From NCBI RefSeq assembly GCF_000953135.1, contig NZ_LN614827.1:2075001-2139000 (forward strand): DNA of 64,000 nucleotides. Direction: 5' to 3'. The position numbers and the translations under genes were made by a program. A model generated the notes under the pieces. It made no database searches and had not been told where the DNA came from. It saw only the letters and a program-made list of their open reading frames with translations. This DNA is from Legionella fallonii LLAP-10 (GTDB lineage: Bacteria; Pseudomonadota; Gammaproteobacteria; Legionellales; Legionellaceae). This document shows, in pieces, positions 17,974-25,852 of this stretch (positions are counted from its first letter, which is position 1; the number at the start of each line of letters is the position of its first letter).

Positions 17974-19221
17974 ATGACTGATAATCAGGAACATCCAATA
18001 GATATGTTTCAACAATTTCTGGATAGGAATGTTCATTGTTTTTCTAAATATATGGTTTTCTTTCAAGGGACATACATAGATTTAGTAAATGCTCAATTTG
18101 GTGATAGTAATCGAGTAATCCTACCGGAGCAAGGTATATGTGATGGTTTAACAACACTATGGTTACATGATTTGTATAACACAATGGGAGACTTTAATTA
18201 CAATTTAAGCCTAATGGGGCCACTAACGGATCTAGATAGCTCCCAAAAATCGAGCATTATTCAGGAAGACAACAAAAATAACCTTGCTCCATCTATTGCA
18301 AAATTTATTTCAGCCCTTCAGTCATCTCAGTACAGACGATATGTGTATCTATCAGATAATATAACTCCCGGTCAACTTGACTTTGGTCTATTTATTTTTA
18401 AAAAAAATAAAAGGGACTTGCCATTGGAGGTGCTTGATATCAACCAGGCAGCAAAAGATGAGTACTTCGATAAATTCTTTTTAAAGCATCAATCTAGTTG
18501 TGACCGAATTTATACCAAAACAAACGAGAGGTGCCGTACCAGATTAAAACAACTGGAAGACGTTTTTGAAGAGATACAAAATCACATCGACGCAAAAATA
18601 GATTTTTGTATCTCTATGAGTCTGATATTCGGGGTAAATTTGATTGCTCCAGATGGTGATGAACCCCAAATTATGCAACACGTTATTGGGATCAGAGCAT
18701 ATAAAAATGATAAAAATCAGATCATAGGTTATCAAATTTTTGATAGTTGCCTAGGTCAAATTTATTTTTGTGATGAAAAGAACAGTTGGAATAATGTAAC
18801 GGAATTTTTAAAGAATTTGTTTGATCTTTATTGCATGGAACTTTACTCAGATTTTGAATGTTCTAAATCTAGATATGCAAAATCAGAAATCAATTTTATG
18901 CAATTTTTTTTCCTGGAAACCAACACAGTCAACGCAAGACAAAAACTATTAAATGAATACGACATCTATGCAACGAAATTACGAAGACCCGCATTACTCC
19001 CATTGGCGAATTACTTACATACTCACCACTCATCAGTTAAAACCAATGCAGAGGATAATTACTTACCTCTTTCTGAACCAACCAGTCCAAAATCTTTTAA
19101 CCTACTTAAATCAGATAACAAAAAATCTAATGATTACCCTTCGTTTTTTTCCAAAAACGATAAACGCTATGAAAACACTTTTCCTGATGTAGAATTCATA
19201 CATCAATCGTGTGAGCCATAA
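17974..19221 (+). CDS. Putative YopT-like (C58-type) cysteine protease, effector candidate
   Basis: This 415-residue protein has three segments spaced like the papain-fold C58 proteases: EQGICDGLTTLWLHDLY with Cys56, QIMQHVIGIRAYKND with His236, and IGYQIFDSCLGQIYFCDE with Asp257. In YopT/AvrPphB the corresponding segments are GxCxGLSxxWL, H-x-x-x-xR and FDPNxGxF. I therefore infer a Cys-His-Asp protease (or acyltransferase-like relative) acting inside host cells. The C-terminal 90 residues are hydrophilic, Ser/Asn-rich and probably disordered. There is no signal peptide. The gene stands alone. Confidence 0.6.
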   Translation: MTDNQEHPIDMFQQFLDRNVHCFSKYMVFFQGTYIDLVNAQFGDSNRVILPEQGICDGLTTLWLHDLYNTMGDFNYNLSLMGPLTDLDSSQKSSIIQEDNKNNLAPSIAKFISALQSSQYRRYVYLSDNITPGQLDFGLFIFKKNKRDLPLEVLDINQAAKDEYFDKFFLKHQSSCDRIYTKTNERCRTRLKQLEDVFEEIQNHIDAKIDFCISMSLIFGVNLIAPDGDEPQIMQHVIGIRAYKNDKNQIIGYQIFDSCLGQIYFCDEKNSWNNVTEFLKNLFDLYCMELYSDFECSKSRYAKSEINFMQFFFLETNTVNARQKLLNEYDIYATKLRRPALLPLANYLHTHHSSVKTNAEDNYLPLSEPTSPKSFNLLKSDNKKSNDYPSFFSKNDKRYENTFPDVEFIHQSCEP

Positions 19222-19672
19222 AAACTAGATAGCGTTGCAAATTTAAAAGAGTTAAGTTTAACTGCTGAACAAATAACGTCCACCTTTATTTTGATGAGGA
19301 AAACGAAAGTCCATAAACCATCATTTAATTCCTCACCCCCACCCCCATCGCTAACGATAATCCCTTTATGGGCTGGATCATCACTAAAGCGAATAAAGCT
19401 TTTCTTTTCAACAGGAATATTTAATTTTGTAACACGCTCATACAAATTTCGCTCGACATCTTTAATATGGCCATGTCCACCTGACCAGAATTGGTCATTT
19501 AGTTGTTGATACAGCTGAAAAAAAACTCTAGCCTCGATATGACCAGGTCTCTTATATTCATTGGCACGAGGGTCAAAAATAACAATATACTGCTTTTTAC
19601 ACCAGCTTTTACAAGTTGATGCGCCAGATCTAAACCTATGAGTCCAGCACCTATGATAACTACTTGAGGCAT
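19203..19672 (-). pseudogene. FAD-dependent oxidoreductase, frameshifted and truncated
   Basis: From ATG 19672 the frame reads MPQVVIIGAGLIGLDLAHQL then VKAGV, a Rossmann FAD-binding start (GxGxxG). At an A-run (T-run at 19594-19598 on the plus strand) the frame shifts by one base and continues as KKQYIVIFDPRANEYKRPGH with IEARVFFQLYQQLND, ending early at 19203. A full flavoprotein of this type should exceed 350 residues. One indel restores the first 150 or so residues, so decay is recent. Confidence 0.7.
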
Positions 19673-19859
19673 TGTTTAATCTCTTGCAAGTTATTTATTC
19701 GAAATCGCCCTAATTGAGAAAAAACGATCAATGTGAATAAATTATAGACCGTCATTATTAATTAAATATTTACAATGACATTTCTTGTACATTTAGTAAG
19801 GACAAGGTCGTCTTTGATTAGCATCCAACCTCCGGAAGAATAAAATGATTTATCAAAAG

Positions 19860-20180
19860 GGATTTTCCCTTCTCCAAGTATTACTGTCCCGGTGCCCGCA
19901 CACCGCAACGTCAATATTGAAGACTCACTTCAAGTGCTTCGCCCAGCTCATTTTTGAACGACGCTCTTCACGATCTTTTGAAACATCAACGGCTGACTGA
20001 TTGCTTATCTTAGACTCGGTGGTTACCCCCCTCCGAAACGTACTGTTTGGTGCCAAAAATCCATGAAAGCGCGTTAAGTGAACTCAAGGTTTAGGTCTAA
20101 TACCGTTAAGCGAGCAATAAAATCCAGCGGCTCAAAGACCACATGTGTAGTACATTTTTATAAGGTGTCTTCAGCTCATA
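19860..20180 (-). pseudogene. IS91-family transposase, C-terminal remnant
   Basis: Minus-strand pieces in several frames read YELKTPYK, TTHVVFEPLDFIARL, RFHGFLAPNSTFR, ERRSKMSWAKHLK and VFNIDVAVC. In that order they match the end of IS91/IS801-type HUH transposases (YxLKTPYRDGTTHVxFEPLDFIARLAAL ... RYHGVFAPN ... MSWAxRLKRVFxIDIxxC). At least three frame disruptions are present. No IS ends were identified. Confidence 0.75.
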
Positions 20181-20253
20181 ACAAATAAAATTTTCTTATT
20201 GGTTTTCTCTATAATACAGTTTATCTTATCTTGAGGAAGAAAGGAGATCAAAA

Positions 20254-20493
20254 ATGGCTATTTGGGTTAAAGAATTTTCTATCGAGAAACTGAACCACTT
20301 TTGGAAAAATCCCAAGTCTGAATTTCTTGGTATTCAATTCATTGAAATGAAGGCATCGTCACTGCGGTAATCACTACTGTTCATCTAGAAAAGACAACCC
20401 ACGTCTGGGAAATTACTATTTGTAATGAAGACGGAAAAAAAGCTGTATTGCAGAATGACCGCGTCTGTTATTGCTCGATAATAAATACTACAA
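20254..20493 (+). pseudogene. PaaI-type thioesterase remnant
   Basis: ATG 20254 opens MAIWVKEFSIEKLNHFWKNP then EFLGIQFIEM, the start of a hotdog-fold PaaI-like thioesterase. The catalytic middle is deleted. The sequence resumes out of frame at 20352 as GIVTAVITTVHLEKTTHVWE then ITICNEDGKK, the family's C-terminal strands. The second frame runs on into the GTPase gene. AAAGGAG is intact upstream. Confidence 0.7.
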
Positions 20494-20511
20494 ATGGATG
20501 TGAGGTGTGCT

Positions 20512-21399
20512 ATGCGACAAAAACAAGAACCAGATATTTCTTTTAAGATACTGATCCTTGGCGATCGGGCTGTTGGAAAAACAACTTTGTTGCAAAAATT
20601 CGTCAATGAACTGGACCCTGATTGCTATTATGCAACCTGCGGTGTTGACCAAAAATTAAATTCACTGCGCATTTTTAATAAGCAAATCAATTTAAAAATC
20701 TGGGATGCAACAGGAGACCCAACGCTTTGGAACCTTGTTAAAAGATACCTCCCTGATACAAATAGCGCCCTGATCTGTTTTGATGTAACCAACCCATTCT
20801 CATTGAATAATGTGAGAGCATACGTTGAAAAACTGCGAGAAGTCCAACCTAATGTCCCGATAATGCTCATTGGTTGTAAATCGGATTTAACACATCGGCG
20901 CATGGTCTCTGTTGTTCAGGCTCAACAAATGGCTCAACAACTTGGTATTGCTTATTTGGAAACCTCGGGACTTAAAAAAAATAATGTTGATGAAACATTC
21001 ATACAAATTACTCAGCGCATGTATTTTGCAGTCATGCTCCATAATATTCGCCCAACACTGGAAAAATATTTCAATAATTATTTAAATAATAGTTCGAATC
21101 CCATATCTAAAAGAGAAATAACTTTAAAAAAAGAATGGACGCTCCTCTTTGGACACTTATTTCGAGCCACGAGCCCAGACGAATTAAATGACTTTTTTAA
21201 AGCAACATTAAGCATCATAAACAAAGCAGATGCCCTTTTTGCTAAAAAGCATCCTATTTGGAGTTCAATCACAGCAAGCCCACTCTCATTGACGCTTAAA
21301 AAAATCTTGTCTGCTCTGGATACGTTACAAAAAAGTTTCCAGAAGGAACTCAACATAAACGAATCAGAGCCACTCAGTGACACTAGCCTTACCTTATAG
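20512..21399 (+). CDS. Rab/Ras-like small GTPase, effector candidate
   Basis: I prefer ATG 20512 because GAGG sits seven bases upstream; an in-frame ATG six codons earlier has no such site. Residues about 9-170 form a Ras-superfamily G domain: KILILGDRAVGKTTLL (P-loop), LKIWDATGDPTLWNLVKRYL (G3, with WDATGD where DTAGQ is usual), ICFDVTNPFSLNNV, MLIGCKSDL (G4, CKSD for NKxD) and LETSG (G5). The catalytic Gln of G3 is absent, so GTP hydrolysis may be slow. The C-terminal 120 residues are helical with no CAAX or Cys-Cys prenylation site. Eukaryote-like GTPases in this setting are likely secreted, possibly to mimic or disturb Rab function. Confidence 0.75.
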   Translation: MRQKQEPDISFKILILGDRAVGKTTLLQKFVNELDPDCYYATCGVDQKLNSLRIFNKQINLKIWDATGDPTLWNLVKRYLPDTNSALICFDVTNPFSLNNVRAYVEKLREVQPNVPIMLIGCKSDLTHRRMVSVVQAQQMAQQLGIAYLETSGLKKNNVDETFIQITQRMYFAVMLHNIRPTLEKYFNNYLNNSSNPISKREITLKKEWTLLFGHLFRATSPDELNDFFKATLSIINKADALFAKKHPIWSSITASPLSLTLKKILSALDTLQKSFQKELNINESEPLSDTSLTL

Positions 21400-21640
21400 G
21401 CCATTCACTCCCAGAAAAATAAACAATGATCCCGAATGGTATATTGATGCCATTGAATCTAAAGACTCAAGAGATAATTTAGGTAATATAGATGAAGAAG
21501 GGGGACGTTTCGGTACAGGAATAGATCAAAATAAAGCAGTATGTTTTATCGTTCATCCCACTGTGGCTCCATTTTTTCCTACATCACTCCGGCCATATGG
21601 CTACAGCTATATTTACATTATGGTACCCAATCAACTTTGA
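21377..21640 (+). CDS. Small hypothetical protein (87 aa), doubtful
   Basis: This frame overlaps the last 23 bases of the GTPase gene and continues for 87 codons (contains NDPEWYIDAIESKDSRDN and PTVAPFFPTSLRPYGY). The overlap would suit translational coupling, but there is no clear ribosome site and I recognise no family. It may be a remnant. From 21641 to 21910 I see no gene. Confidence 0.25.
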   Translation: MTLALPYRPFTPRKINNDPEWYIDAIESKDSRDNLGNIDEEGGRFGTGIDQNKAVCFIVHPTVAPFFPTSLRPYGYSYIYIMVPNQL

Positions 21641-21910
21641 TTTTTCTGGACAATTGATGCACCAAGACGAAAAAGTACCCCCTGCGATGTTATTTCTAAA
21701 CTTTAAGCAGCTGACATAGAAATATGAGGTGGTGCGCGTATCCCCAAAAACGTACCTCTATGTACTCCGACAACTGGATGCAAAGCCTGGTTCTCTTATT
21801 GCATGCGAAGGTCTACTCGTAAGTCTTATCATGAAATGATTGATTTTAAATCAATATGATCATAAACTAACACATATATTATCCTTAACTCTTGTCGTTG
21901 GAGGTTTATA

Positions 21911-23194
21911 ATGTCTCGTTCATTCCCTTTTTCTTGTTTTGCCATGAGTCCTGAACATGTCTTGCTTAGTAAAGATTATCAACTAAAGGGGGCTGGCTCT
22001 AATGAATGCGGGCAATTGGGTAAAGGTAAAGAAGAGGATTATAGTTCTACTTTTCTCCGCGTCCCATTTGATGGTGACCCTATCTCTCATGTATTTGCTT
22101 CGGAGTATATTAGCGTTCTTTTTACGAATAAGGGTGATGTATTGGCTTGTGGCTACGCAGGCAACAACGAGTTAGGCAAAGACTTTGGCAAAAACAATGA
22201 GACAGGTGAAGATTCGAGTCCAAAGATTGTTTATGAACCCCAACAACTTAATCCCAAAGGAACATCAATAAAAGCAATAGCAATTGGAGAGGGGCATACA
22301 CTGTTCTTGAGTACTAAAGGGGATGTGTATGGTTCAGGGAGTAATAAATTCTTTCAACTGGGCTTTGATAAAGATAATGATCCCTCAGTTTACACTTTTG
22401 AACCTCTTAACTTATCCTCAAAGGTAAAGCAAATCGCGGCGGCGAATAACAATAGTTTTATATTAACTGAAGAAGGTGTGCTTCTCGGTTGCGGTCGCAA
22501 TTTTTATGGTCAACTTGGCTTAAAACATCGTAACCCAGTCCATCAGTTTACTAAAATTCCTTCTCCTGATAGAAAAAAAATCGAAAAAATAGTTGTATCT
22601 TTCGGCTCCAGCTTTTTATTAACAGAAGATGGGCAAGTGTATGGGTGTGGACAAAGTGACGCTGGTGAATTAGGTGTGAAAACAGGTACTGCACAAGTTC
22701 CTGATTTCACACGTGTTCGCTTGCCAGAAGGAGTTAAGATTAAGCACCTCATCGCAGGCAATGGGTTTGTTCTTGCTTTAAGTACAGAGAATGTTGTATT
22801 TGGCTGGGGGTCAGGCCACTCGGGAGTTCTTGGTCCAGAACATGTAAATAAGCAAAATGTTGTGCCGCAGCCAATTCAGCTGGGCGACTCTCCCATTATC
22901 GGGATGTACAGCAACAATAAAAATTTAGCTGTGTTCGTGAATACAAAAAATGAAGTAATTGTTTTAGGTCGTGCCACACAAGACCTGACAGAGAACATCA
23001 AAAAAGAGCTAAGTGAATTTTTTGCGTCACAATTCGTGTCACAAGAGCCGGGCATAAAACGCTCATCCAAAGAAAAGTATGCCGATATCGTTTTTTTCTC
23101 GTCGCAGCCAACGACGAGTTCTGATCTAGTGTCATCCGAGCATGCCGAGGAGCCTAAGGAGGATGAGGAAGAGTCTAAGGGGTTATCTCAATAA
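21911..23194 (+). CDS. RCC1-repeat protein, effector candidate
   Basis: This 427-residue protein has about six RCC1 blades, recognisable from GSNECGQLGKG, DVLACGYAGNNELGK, DVYGSGSNKFFQLG, VLLGCGRNFYGQLGL, QVYGCGQSDAGELGV and VVFGWGSGHSGVLGP. Each is spaced by about 50-55 residues and alternates with the HTLFL/SFILT-type strands. RCC1 propellers act as exchange factors or protein-binding scaffolds; Legionella LegG1, an RCC1 effector, activates Ran. The tail is strongly acidic (EHAEEPKEDEEESKGLSQ), a typical E-block type IVB signal. GGAGG precedes the ATG. The protein is larger than LegG1, and I do not claim orthology. Confidence 0.85.
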   Translation: MSRSFPFSCFAMSPEHVLLSKDYQLKGAGSNECGQLGKGKEEDYSSTFLRVPFDGDPISHVFASEYISVLFTNKGDVLACGYAGNNELGKDFGKNNETGEDSSPKIVYEPQQLNPKGTSIKAIAIGEGHTLFLSTKGDVYGSGSNKFFQLGFDKDNDPSVYTFEPLNLSSKVKQIAAANNNSFILTEEGVLLGCGRNFYGQLGLKHRNPVHQFTKIPSPDRKKIEKIVVSFGSSFLLTEDGQVYGCGQSDAGELGVKTGTAQVPDFTRVRLPEGVKIKHLIAGNGFVLALSTENVVFGWGSGHSGVLGPEHVNKQNVVPQPIQLGDSPIIGMYSNNKNLAVFVNTKNEVIVLGRATQDLTENIKKELSEFFASQFVSQEPGIKRSSKEKYADIVFFSSQPTTSSDLVSSEHAEEPKEDEEESKGLSQ

Positions 23195-23323
23195 GTGTTC
23201 TGATCACTAGAGTGCCAAACGGTTTAAATGTGTACACAGATCTCCGCCTCGATGTTCTGTGGCTTGTCTGCAGAACCCAACGATGCTGAGACAAAATTGT
23301 TTTTCAAAATGCGAATAGTCTTG

Positions 23324-23389
23324 AATCAGCATCGACTTCACTCAACTCTGGGATATCAGACACCAGATGAATTTGAGTTAGCCGCATAA
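23324..23389 (+). pseudogene. IS3-family OrfB, C-terminal remnant
   Basis: The last 21 codons of an integrase-core transposase are visible: NQHRLHSTLGYQTPDEFELA ending in a stop (family: YNxxRxHSALGYxTPxEFE). Nothing of the catalytic core remains in frame. Confidence 0.65.
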
Positions 23390-23453
23390 AGTTGGGGTCC
23401 GGTATTTCGAGGGAAGATCAGTTCCATTTTGGAACTCACTGCTAGACACTTAA

Positions 23454-23478
23454 ATTTGGTACGCACTGCGTACCAAAT
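23454..23478. terminator. Inverted repeat between convergent genes, possible terminator
   Basis: ATTTGGTACGCA, one base, then TGCGTACCAAAT: a perfect 12-bp inverted repeat 16 bases past the end of the minus-strand Fic gene. On that strand it is followed by TTTAAG, a weak T-tract. Termination is the simplest role. Confidence 0.5.
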
Positions 23479-23493
23479 CTCAAATTATTCCAT

Positions 23494-24603
23494 TTAAGTC
23501 TTATCGAGATTTAAAAAATAACGAGTTGCTTTAAGTTCGCCAGTTCGTTTGAGGATATTTTTTTTAACTAAGTCGTTTAGATCCCTGGTTGTTGTAGCGA
23601 TCGGTGCGCCTGTTATACTCATATAATTTTTAGCACTTAAACCACCTACGAATCCATCAGGCCCCGCATTAAATAATCTTAATAAAACTTTTTCTTGCCT
23701 TGGATTAATTTTTCCTTCCGCTTCCCTTAAAATAACAGCCTTCTTAATAATAAAATCAATATATAAATAAGTACCTTGTTGCGCTTCCAGAGCGATGTTA
23801 GCAAACCATATCAACCAAGATGTTAGATCTAAGGTTTTACTTGCTAAACCTAATTGTTGATAATATTCCTTTCTTTTTTTTAATAATATTTTTGCCAATA
23901 CCGTCATTACTGGTTTTGAAAATCCTTGAGATAAGGCTTTTTCTGCTATAGCTCGCCCTATTCTTCCATTCCCATCTTCAAAAGGATGGATACTCTCAAA
24001 CCATAAATGAGCTATTCCTGCTCGGGTTAATGTGGGTAAAGGAGCAGAACCTGTGAGAGAACTCCGTTCAAACCAATCAATAAATTGCTCCATTTGGTCC
24101 GGAACACAGTGTGAAGGAGGCGCTTCAAAATGGATTTTTCGATCATAATCAGGCCCAGAAACAATTTGCATTGCTTCTTCATGCTTACGATAGTGACCAA
24201 TATGTTCCAAATGATGGCTATTGCCCATTAAAAATTGATGCCATTCAAATAAGACCTGATGTGTTAGTGGACTAGAAATCGTTTGGTATAAATTAACCAT
24301 CATTTTAGCGATCCCACGTTCTGCCATGCTAGCTCTAGGAGCTTCTGCAGATAACCCTAACTCTTTTTTTATAGAAGATTGAACACTATCCCTGTTTAAA
24401 TACTCCCCTTCAATTTCAGAACTATCCAAAGCATCCGTACACATTAAATCGATAAATAAATTTTGCTTACCTTCTTGCGAAATATGCTGTGAAGAACCAA
24501 TAATGATACCCGCATGCTCAGTAAAAGACTGTTCATACACAACTAATTTATCGGAGTCCCAAGTAAAATTAGGCCAATTCTCCAGCTGCCAATTCCATTT
24601 CAT
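23494..24603 (-). CDS. Class II Fic protein with C-terminal winged helix
   Basis: The product has 369 residues. The N-terminal part (MKWNWQLENWPNFTW...) is the DUF4172-type extension common in housekeeping-like Fic proteins. The self-inhibitory helix appears as ALDSSEIEGEYLNRDSVQSS (about 58-77), matching S/TxxxE(G/N). The catalytic loop is HPFEDGNGRIGRAIAEKAL (about 203-221), complete with His and the GNGR anion hole. Residues about 300-369 look like a winged helix (VLLRLFNAG...ATTTRDLNDLV). It is predicted to be a regulated AMP-transferase acting in the bacterium. GAGAGG precedes the ATG, and palindromes at the promoter suggest autoregulation through the winged helix. Confidence 0.9.
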   Translation of the reverse strand: MKWNWQLENWPNFTWDSDKLVVYEQSFTEHAGIIIGSSQHISQEGKQNLFIDLMCTDALDSSEIEGEYLNRDSVQSSIKKELGLSAEAPRASMAERGIAKMMVNLYQTISSPLTHQVLFEWHQFLMGNSHHLEHIGHYRKHEEAMQIVSGPDYDRKIHFEAPPSHCVPDQMEQFIDWFERSSLTGSAPLPTLTRAGIAHLWFESIHPFEDGNGRIGRAIAEKALSQGFSKPVMTVLAKILLKKRKEYYQQLGLASKTLDLTSWLIWFANIALEAQQGTYLYIDFIIKKAVILREAEGKINPRQEKVLLRLFNAGPDGFVGGLSAKNYMSITGAPIATTTRDLNDLVKKNILKRTGELKATRYFLNLDKT

Positions 24604-24676
24604 GATTAATAACCTCTCTTTTTATTAATCAAAATATAGCATGATTATGATTAATAAAATATAGCTTTATTAATCA
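24603..24676 (-). promoter_or_regulatory. Paired palindromic sites upstream of fic
   Basis: Two inverted repeats share the same core. TGATTAATA (24603-24611) pairs with TATTAATCA (24623-24631), and TGATTAATAAA (24648-24658) pairs with TTTATTAATCA (24666-24676). The inner one overlaps the fic start codon and ribosome site, so a bound regulator would block both. The winged-helix tail of the Fic protein is the obvious candidate ligand; that is inference. Confidence 0.7.
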
Positions 24677-25200
24677 CTGCCTAATTTTAAATAAGGCTAA
24701 CGACCTGGCATTTCCAGATTCTGAATTAAGAGCATATCTCGTGGCAGGCCTTGCTTTTTGTCTTCTGACTAGAAGTTGGAAAAAAGCAAGATCTGATCCT
24801 AGGCATTCGCTTACCCACTGAAGAAGAGCTGCGTGTTGAATTAGTATATTAAATATTTCATATTCACTTTCATCATGTAAATTTAAATAATAAGATGCAA
24901 AATATGCCAAGGATTTGAACCTAAAATGGTGAATAAAGTGCTTACTAACGCAGGTTGGATAGTACCTGGCAATGACGGTAATGCCTCACAAAAACGAAGA
25001 ATTAAGGGATACGTATTCCTAGATGCCATATTTTTACCGAGAAAGTCTGGTCTCATGAATTCTAATTGTCCCACTCGTTCCACCTGTGATTTTGATGGTG
25101 GTACGCCTAAAGCCCAGTAACCACAAGGGTGTACCACTTGCCCTATTTGTTCGACGTATTTTTAAGATGTAAGTAAAAATATATTAGGTTGTATCGGCTT
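24677..25200. other. Unresolved stretch upstream of fic
   Basis: Three overlapping frames (24674-24910 and 24883-25137 on minus, 24926-25120 on plus) are open. The first starts only at TTG, none has a good ribosome site, and I recognise no family in any. I leave the region unassigned. If one frame is real, the minus-strand 24674-24910 is the most interesting, because it ends just before fic on the same strand. Confidence 0.3.
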
Positions 25201-25215
25201 TTATGAAGATGATTT

Positions 25216-25650
25216 CCCGTATTACGACTTCGTCTAATACGGGCTACACTTGCTAAAATGTTAAATAAAGTAAGAAGGGATTTATGCAGTCACTACTAAC
25301 TTATCTTTAACTTTAAATATGCTTCTTTATGATAAACAAAGAATTATCTCTTATTACTACTTCGCACTTAATATGGACTATTCACTTTGCTTTCTGCAAT
25401 GTATTATTAACCTAAATAAAATGTCTAATAGACTAACTTGTTCATTTTTTAATGTTGTTCATTTTAAATGAACAACATTAAAAAATGAACAAGTTAGCAA
25501 TATCAATTTATAAAATCCCGTATTACTCTGCGCTAATACAGGCTACGCTCGCTAAATGATTCCTTCTGCGAATTTGACTAATCTCCTCAAATACAAAATA
25601 AACATGAATAACGATTACTCCTGCCTTAATAAGGGCGGACTATCAATTTA
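25216..25650. repeat. Four degenerate copies of a REP-like palindrome
   Basis: Copy 1 (25216-25243) is a hairpin: CCCGTATTA and TAATACGGG around a CGACTTCGTC loop, followed by CTACACTTGCTAAA. Copy 3 (25517-25556) has CCCGTATTACTCTGCGCTAA and then TACAGGCTACGCTCGCTAAA. Copies 2 (about 25347-25395) and 4 (about 25613-25650) are more decayed (TATTACTACTTCGCACTTAA; GATTACTCCTGCCTTAATAA). The pattern is that of REP-like extragenic palindromes. Confidence 0.6.
25433..25497. repeat. Perfect 32-bp inverted repeat
   Basis: The arms are 25433-25464 and 25466-25497, exact complements with a single T between them. The left arm starts CTAACTTGTTCATTTTTT and contains TGTTGTTCATTT. With A- and T-runs inside the stem it could form a very stable RNA hairpin or a cruciform. 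It lies about 195 bases upstream of the predicted retron RNA. Confidence 0.95.
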
Positions 25651-25692
25651 TTATAATAATAATTTGAATTCTTCATTAATCTGAACTTTACT

Positions 25693-25840
25693 GTTAAATG
25701 GGTGGTATAAATTAACTTTCCATTGTCTATCTGCGATGGCTATTTTTATGATGGTTATTATCTATTACGCGCTCGATATTAATAGTTACAATGAGCTCGC
25801 ATTAATTATATAAGAAAAATTTTTTACCACCCATAATAAC
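25693..25840 (+). ncRNA. Predicted retron msr-msd RNA
   Basis: This 148-base segment lies directly upstream of the retron reverse transcriptase. It is bounded by complementary ends: GTTAAATGGGTGGTA (25693-25707) and TACCACCCATAATAAC (25825-25840), with a perfect 10-bp core, as expected for the a1/a2 repeats that pair in retron primer-templates. Inside are a short hairpin (CCATTG 25720-25725 with CGATGG 25734-25739) for msr and an imperfect longer stem (about 25764-25774 with 25793-25805) for msd. The a2 end is 12 bases before the RT start codon, the usual layout. I could not identify the branching G with certainty. Confidence 0.7.
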
Positions 25841-25852
25841 TGGGCAAATTAT

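Noticed and set aside
24674..25137. A small antitoxin gene preceding fic
   Set aside because: The frame starts only at TTG, has no ribosome site and no antitoxin-like motif, and a competing frame overlaps it. The Fic protein already carries its own inhibitory helix.
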